Assembly (NCBI GenBank): GCA_037976565.1
Contig: CP137672.1
Location: forward strand, 25,431,140-25,495,139
Length of the DNA: 64,000 nt
Direction of reading: 5' to 3'
Source of the DNA: Mesocentrotus franciscanus
Taxonomy: Eukaryota; Echinodermata; Echinoidea; Camarodonta; Strongylocentrotidae
The notes under the pieces are model-generated. The model saw only the letters and a list, made by a program, of their open reading frames with translations. It was not told the origin of the DNA and did no database searches. This document shows positions 58,251 through 64,000 of this stretch, piece after piece (the first letter of the stretch is position 1; every line of letters starts with the position of its first letter). The position numbers were made by a program, and so were the translations under genes.

Positions 58251-59375
58251 CAAAACTATAAACATAGAAATATAGAGTGTGAACCTACAAAAAAAATATT
58301 TTCAGTTTTTCAACACATGAAAAATAGCCTGTTTACTCAGCTTTAACAAATACGAGCATGCTTGGGGAGTCGCATACACTCATGCTTTTCAGAAAAATTT
58401 TACACGCATAAATTGGCAACAATCGGTGATACGATCGTCTGTGCAATCTAGGTTAATTAATAACAGCGATTTGGTCCGTTGGATTCTGATTTGACTACCT
58501 GGAAAATGAAATAGTTCATTGAGTCATTGACCAAGTTATTCTGTATATATAGACTAGGGAAGTAATTATGAATATGATATTAACTGAATGACTACTGAAT
58601 TCTCACATTTACATATGTTTAACACAGAGACCACCCAGCTCCAGTACACAGTGGCTTAAATTATGTAACCAAAGACAAAAAATGATTCAGTATATTAATG
58701 GTAGTGCCATTAATCTGAATTCCCAATGAATACTGATTGGAAAGTTGCAGGCCTGACAGCTAGATGAGAATGAAAATTGGAAATACTTGGAAATACCAGA
58801 AAATACCAGGAAATTCTTCCCAGGTCTTTGTTTATGGGCTGAATTTGTCTGAATGATTACCGCAAGGAATCAAGTGATATTTGTTACATTGGGAAAGTTA
58901 AATATTTGACCATAGGAAGGGAATAGGATTGGGACAAAAAGTTTTTGTTTTCAACATTAAAACGCTCTTTTATTATGTTTTTAGAGAAAGATATATCTAG
59001 GATTAATGATAAATGTTATAAAAAGAGTTGTAAAAATATGTTTCTTGTACACATAATGCAATCATGATTTTATTAAGAATGTATATTACCTGTAGGTTTG
59101 GAGCTTTAATATAAAAATATTTCTACAACAATGTTTTCTCGCTTACAAAATGCAATCATGACTTGACACTTAGTTAAAAATGTATATTTCCTGTAGCGAT
59201 GACACAAACTCATAATGATAGATCTTTGGCATTTGCGCTGGGGCTTAGGACAAAACCAAAGAAAAAAACTTCCTCTCCAAGCCATACAAAGGGTCAATGG
59301 CAAACCACATCTCCATCAACATTATCAAGTCCATCTGGTAGGCCTTGGATTATCATATTGTGTCTGGCAATGAAT
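58251..59375. other. Non-coding
   Basis: A short GGAAATACC repeat lies near 58775-58815. No gene is supported. Confidence 0.4.
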
Positions 59376-59545
59376 ATTAGGGACTTTTAGATTTGCACGT
59401 CGACATAGTGGACTGCAACATGTGACGTCCTTATAAGGCACTGTGATGTCCTTTTTAAGGCACTACCAGGCACGGCCCAGTGCCTTAACACAATGTCACC
59501 TGCGGCAGTCCACGCTCTCGTCGTCTAAATCTAAAAGTCCCTAAT
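59376..59545. mobile_element. 170-bp fold-back element
   Basis: ATTAGGGACTTTTAGATTT (59376-59394) is the exact complement of AAATCTAAAAGTCCCTAAT (59527-59545). Pairing continues inward, with gaps, through GTGGACTGC/GCAGTCCAC and AAGGCACTG/CAGTGCCTT to a centre near 59460, so most of the element can form one hairpin. TA on both sides of GGGACTT is consistent with a Tc1/mariner-like TA target duplication. Confidence 0.85.
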
Positions 59546-59616
59546 GTCTGTTCAGAGACAGAAGGGAACTATTAACTCTTTGTTGAAGTATATGAATATT
59601 CTGACTCCTAACAGCG
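59545..59616. repeat. Hairpin-family element abutting the fold-back element
   Basis: TGTCTGTTCAGAGACAGAAG left arm and a decayed right arm TTCTGACTCCTAACAG. It begins exactly where the 170-bp element ends. Confidence 0.55.
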
Positions 59617-62112
59617 AAATTTTTTACAAACGAGGTTTAGTTAGAATATGATACCCTGTGCTTCATGAGTACACACACAAAGCAAAGATGGATGTTAAAA
59701 AAATAGAGCTAAAATCAATGCACATTTTGAGCATGTGTATACAATCAATAAGCACAGCTGCTCGTGCGCCGGCGATTTCTCAAGAAAGACAGATACCGAG
59801 CACAATGGCACGGATATTGATTATGACATGATTTGCATATAAGGTGCTAAACCACATTGAAACACCGCACGCGATAGCACACTTGTGCTATTATACCATC
59901 TAGGGTGGGGATCTATAGGGACTTTTTTATTCCTGAAAAGGTTTGTTTACTGTGGTTTATGACTAATTAGATTATCATTTAGGGCTGTTTTGTTTTGATT
60001 CTTGTCACCATGTTTTCTAGGAATGATTCAATCACTTGTTTTACCTGTATGGTGTTACCAAGTTTATCAAACAATATAACTATAAACACAGTCTGATGGG
60101 ATAAACTTGAATCATTGTGTATTTTCCACTGTTCATGTTGATACAAACATTCTTCTTCTGGTAATCTTCAAAGGACTATGTAGCCTATCGCGAAGATGAA
60201 CTAAAGATTACAAGTGGTGTGAGAGAGAACAAATTATTTTTATTCCTTCACAATTTTTGACCTTTTTTAAATCCAAGAAGAAAGAGAAGCGTTTCTTTGT
60301 TCAAATGTAAGAGATGCAGTTTGCATGCATCTTGATAGTTCCAGTGATGATGAAAAAGGTTATGTAATAATACCATTTGGGTCGAGATATAAAATGACAG
60401 GTTATTTATGAAGCACTCTCACACTGTAGGTTGTGACTATTTTGAGGATGGCATAAGACACAAGCCTTTTCAAAGCTTACCTCACATCTGTAATATTAGC
60501 TAACCAATATTCTCACGTTTGGGGAGATATAATATCAACAATTATTTTGTTATAAGAATAGTTTTAATTGCATATTGCTGTACACTTCCAAATAAAAGTT
60601 GAAGCAACACAGAAGCATATCATTGAAGCAGGAGGTTTTGTGATTATCTAATGAGGCAAACAGACTTGACTCTTGTTGCTACAGGCAACCAGAGATCTTA
60701 AAGTTGCCACAATTGCTCACCATAAATTACGGATATTGCATTTCGTGCGTGATAAAACATAAACTGTTTTGGTCTTTTGGATGTATATTTGTTTAGTTCA
60801 TTGGATATTTGCACTTACTGAAAATTTTGTGAAAATTTTATGGGCATATACCTCAATTATTGATGGAAATTTTTGTATATACCAATATTCATTGTCAGTG
60901 AAGATTTTCATGTTACCTGTTATTTTAGAAGGGAATTATGCACGATAAAACAGATTCTGAAGCTCTTTTCCTGTTATTCATGGAGCTGTTTTATATATGC
61001 TTTTCAGAATCTTAAAACATGCAAATGAAAACTGCATATCGGAAATGATGGAAAGAACTCGCAGTCATGTGCTCTATTAGATTAGTTATTTCCTTAACTG
61101 CAGGTAGTAATCAATTAATATTCACAGAATTATTCTCATAATGAATCTCATTTTTGAAGTGATATGTTTGTAAAAAATTGTTATTATTCTTAATGTTTAA
61201 GAAACTTGATATGTTATGAATACATTTCATGAAAATGTAGATAAAGTAAAAATGTCAAGAGTTTGAAAATAAGCATCATCCATAAATGCTTCTATTGGAT
61301 TGCACTGTGGGTTAAGTTGAAGAAAAGTTTGCTTCTCCAAAATAACAGAAAAACATCAACTTTAATCTTGAACATTTAAAAAGATTTTGACTACAGACAG
61401 TAATTTGTGGTTAACCTTTTCAGTACAGCACCAATGCAGCCTCTACATATTAGTGTGGTTTAGTCCAGACATGCCATTGCTATATCTTCTCTCAAATTAG
61501 AATGCATGTGAGCCATTCATCACGAGCAAATGAATAGCAATTGCCAAGCTGTCATGAGTAACAATAAATGTATGAAATTACATATTCTACAGAGTGGTTG
61601 TCAGGCTGGAATGCTGATGAAAAATTATCTTTCATATATATAAAATGTCCTCATACTAGTTCCCTTTTCTCTTTGAGTGGTATATTTTTAGAAAATGTGG
61701 AAGAAAGGTCAATTATGTCTTCTCTATACAGTCATGCATCTTCTGCAAGATTTAGAAGAATGACTTCAGTTTCATTGTTATATTTGTCATTTATCAATAA
61801 TAGAATACATCTGTGTAGGATTTGATCATACCAATTACAAAGGAAAAAGGTTACATCATACCAATCATAACAGAAAAAATGCTGGTTAGTTAAAAATGAA
61901 TAATTATAAGAAAGATATACATCAGAAATAGATAAGGCTTGTTTAAATTGTGTTAGAAAAAGTGGATTATCACTTGAATTCTCTTATGTGTGTAAGCCTC
62001 TCCCCCTTTCTCACTTCTCAGCATTACATACATGTATGAGTTCCTGTGCTTCATGCTATATACATCATCTGCTCCCACCCAATGTTATATTATTTCAAGG
62101 AAATACCCCTTC

Positions 62113-62114
<2 letters not shown>
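59617..62114. other. Non-coding, AT-rich
   Basis: 59750-59920 is GC-richer with an octamer ATTTGCAT (59831-59838). The remainder is AT-rich with no supported gene. Confidence 0.35.
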
Positions 62115-62174
<60 letters not shown>

Positions 62175-62176
62175 AC
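62115..62176. repeat. (CT)n microsatellite
   Basis: CT dinucleotides, broken once by TTT near 62157. Confidence 0.95.
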
Positions 62177-62508
62177 ATCTATCAAGTCATTGAAGACACT
62201 CTAGGTTGTATAATTATGTGCTCATTATATCTCATGCAAGTTCCATTTCAACAACTATGAGAAACATTTGTCATCAGACCTGTTCATTTACAACGTTTCA
62301 TATTTAAATTCAATGCTTAGAAGCCCCTAATGGAAAAAGAATTTCTCCATTAGTAAATTTCATTGCTGGCTGACTAAGTATCAATACGACACCCCTCCTG
62401 CCCCAATTTCACTTAGTTAATGACCAGAAGCTAGCTGTGCAAGAAGTCAATTTATGTTATCTCTCCATCTTAAAACACTGGTGCCCAGGGCCCAGATATA
62501 GTTTGAAT
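62177..62508. other. Non-coding
   Basis: Nothing supported. Confidence 0.4.
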
Positions 62509-62577
62509 ATAGCCAGAAGGGTGTTAATGATGTAGGATAATTTATGAGTCAAAGACCTTCTGGCTCTCACCAGATGA
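62509..62577. repeat. Hairpin-family element with both arms
   Basis: Left arm ATAGCCAGAAGGGTGTTAA and right arm AGACCTTCTGGCTCTCACC around an AT-rich loop. Confidence 0.75.
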
Positions 62578-62734
62578 TTATAAAAGAAACGATGCTTATC
62601 TTTTTAAGTGAGATATATATCCCTGTCTGGGTTAAGATGTCACTCCTACGTGATCTGCCCACACATGCGCCCATCCGATCCAGGGTATTTCAAAGTAGAA
62701 TTGTCTCATGTGCAAATATTCCAATATACACCTC

Positions 62735-62910
62735 TGCTTCCCCCTTCTAACCCCTCCTCACCCTCTACTCGCCCCCTCTTTACTCTGTCCTTCCCCCTCC
62801 TCATCCCTTTTTCATGTACCCCATCCTAAACCCTTAATACCTTTCCTCATCTTCATCACCTTACCTCATACACTCCCTCTTCACCCCCCTCATCCCATCA
62901 CCATATGCTT
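62735..62910. repeat. C/T-rich low-complexity DNA
   Basis: Plus strand dominated by CCCCTC and CTTCC words without a fixed period. Confidence 0.7.
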
Positions 62911-62916
62911 CTTTCA

Positions 62917-62975
62917 TAATAATAATAATGATAATATTGGGTTCTTGTATAGTGCTCATGTCTGTCAGACGACAC
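62917..62975 (-). mobile_element. SINE 3'-end fragment
   Basis: ATAATAATAATAATGATAAT followed by GTTCTTGTATAGTGCTCATG matches the tail end of the SINE copies at 269 and 9445. The tRNA-like head is missing, as expected of a 5'-truncated insertion. Confidence 0.55.
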
Positions 62976-62988
62976 CCCTTTACCTCTT

Positions 62989-63082
62989 CACCCCTCCACC
63001 CCTCCACCCCTTCACGCCTCCACCCCTTCACCCCTCCACCCCTTCACCCCTCCGTGCCTCCTCCACACCCCTCACCCCCTTT
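62989..63082 (+). repeat. CACCCCTC/CACCCCTT octamer repeat
   Basis: At least eight 8-bp units of CACCCCTC or CACCCCTT, with one CACGCCTC variant, then decaying C-rich sequence. Confidence 0.9.
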
Positions 63083-64000
63083 ACATTCCCTTAGAACAAA
63101 ATAAAATATTTATATAAAATATATCTTATTAAAGATTACTCCAAGATATTTGGTGCATTATCTTAGAAAGTTACGGCATATAGTCCTTCTTAAAGCAAAT
63201 TAATGTTTCAAATTTTAAGCGTCTGTAATTAGTGTTCTACGAGAAGTCATTTATAGTCAACTTTCTTGTTACAACAAATCTGAAATAACTTTTGAATCTA
63301 TGCATAGTATTTCTGCCTAATGATAGCCTTGAAGTAATTACAAGAGCAAACATGAATATGAAACTTACCACAATATGACTGATGAATCCATTGACAAATC
63401 CTTCTTGATTGTTCTCTTTAAACCTCTTTATAAGTATCCAGCAAAATGTCTTTCCTTTTTGTTGCTATTCCTCTCAAACCTAAAACGCCAGTGGCTGTAA
63501 ACCTTTTGTTTTGAGCTCTAAAATGGTTGCTGACGTAGATGCTATTTGTACCAGCCTGTATACCAAAGCCCTTAAAAGGTATAGCGCAACCTTACATGAA
63601 AGGTATGCCTTCTTGCCAATCATACTCATAGGGGTTCTTGCGAACAACATGTGATTAACAAATTTAGGAGCTAAAATTGTGGCATAGCTGAGAATTACAT
63701 GTGCAGAGTTGCTCTGCTGGAAGGTCTATTGATATCCAGCCATTTCTAGAAAGCCACTGCTGTTTTTACAGTAGGCCCAAGTTACCTGTTCTATATTAGC
63801 GCATACAGGTCGGCAAATTGAATAATTTCTCTTCCCCGATGTGAGGTGGTATCAATTCATCTCTTAGATGATTTTTTCCAAGGGGAGGAGTGAGCAAGGG
63901 TATTGCTATTCATGATTCCACTCAAAATTAGAGCAATTATTTTTCCCTCACAACAATAACAGAGTTGATTAATATTTTAGGAGTTCATGTGCATAACAAT
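63083..64000. other. Non-coding, AT-rich
   Basis: No gene, repeat or motif is supported to the window end. Confidence 0.45.

Overview
The window looks like AT-rich, repeat-laden, intron-and-desert-style DNA from a marine invertebrate animal. An echinoderm, perhaps a sea urchin, is my best guess. This rests on tRNA-derived SINEs, many short terminal-inverted-repeat elements, abundant GA/CT microsatellites and one metazoan immunoglobulin-superfamily gene. The species call is inference; nothing in the sequence names it.

Only one protein-coding gene can be supported. It is an uninterrupted 501-codon minus-strand reading frame (33730 down to 32225) encoding a secreted-then-anchored protein: signal peptide, three Ig domains, a Ser/Thr-rich stalk, one membrane helix and a tyrosine-bearing tail of about 93 residues. 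The plan is that of a Kirrel/nephrin-type adhesion protein. A sea urchin protein of this class, KirrelL, is known for its role in fusion of skeletogenic mesenchyme cells, and this locus is a candidate for it. Upstream of its start (higher coordinates) lie a cluster of Ets-like GGAA/GGAT cores (about 34.08-34.31 kb) and a block with AP-1, CCAAT and ATGCAT-type motifs (34.58-34.76 kb).

The rest is non-coding. From left to right: SINE copy 1 (0.3 kb), a TTAA-bounded MITE (1.4 kb), a degenerate tandem array carrying a second copy of that MITE (2-3.6 kb), a long GA tract (5.7 kb), SINE copy 2 (9.4 kb), tandem repeats at 12.8-13.5 kb and 15-16 kb, an orientation-switching minisatellite plus two small inverted-repeat elements (17.5-18.1 kb), local duplications (19-21.7 kb), more MITEs (22.4, 23.6, 27.6 kb), the Ig gene (32-34 kb), trinucleotide and CT repeats (35-36 kb), a perfect (GGA)61 tract (40.9 kb), a candidate Sox-type cluster (44.7 kb), a 514-bp inverted-repeat element (46.5 kb), polypyrimidine DNA (47.8-48.4 kb), a MITE inside a duplicated segment (50.9 kb), SINE copy 3 (51.9 kb), GA-rich triplicated sequence (54.6-55.5 kb), a 170-bp fold-back element (59.4 kb) and C-rich octamer repeats (63 kb). 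A short hairpin family with arms containing GCCAGAAGGGC / GCCCTTCTGGC recurs more than twenty times across the whole window.

Scattered GC-richer, low-repeat islands stand out from the AT-rich background. They are reasonable candidates for conserved regulatory DNA, but conservation cannot be judged from one sequence. I see no bacterial-type operons, CRISPR arrays, rRNA or intact tRNA genes.
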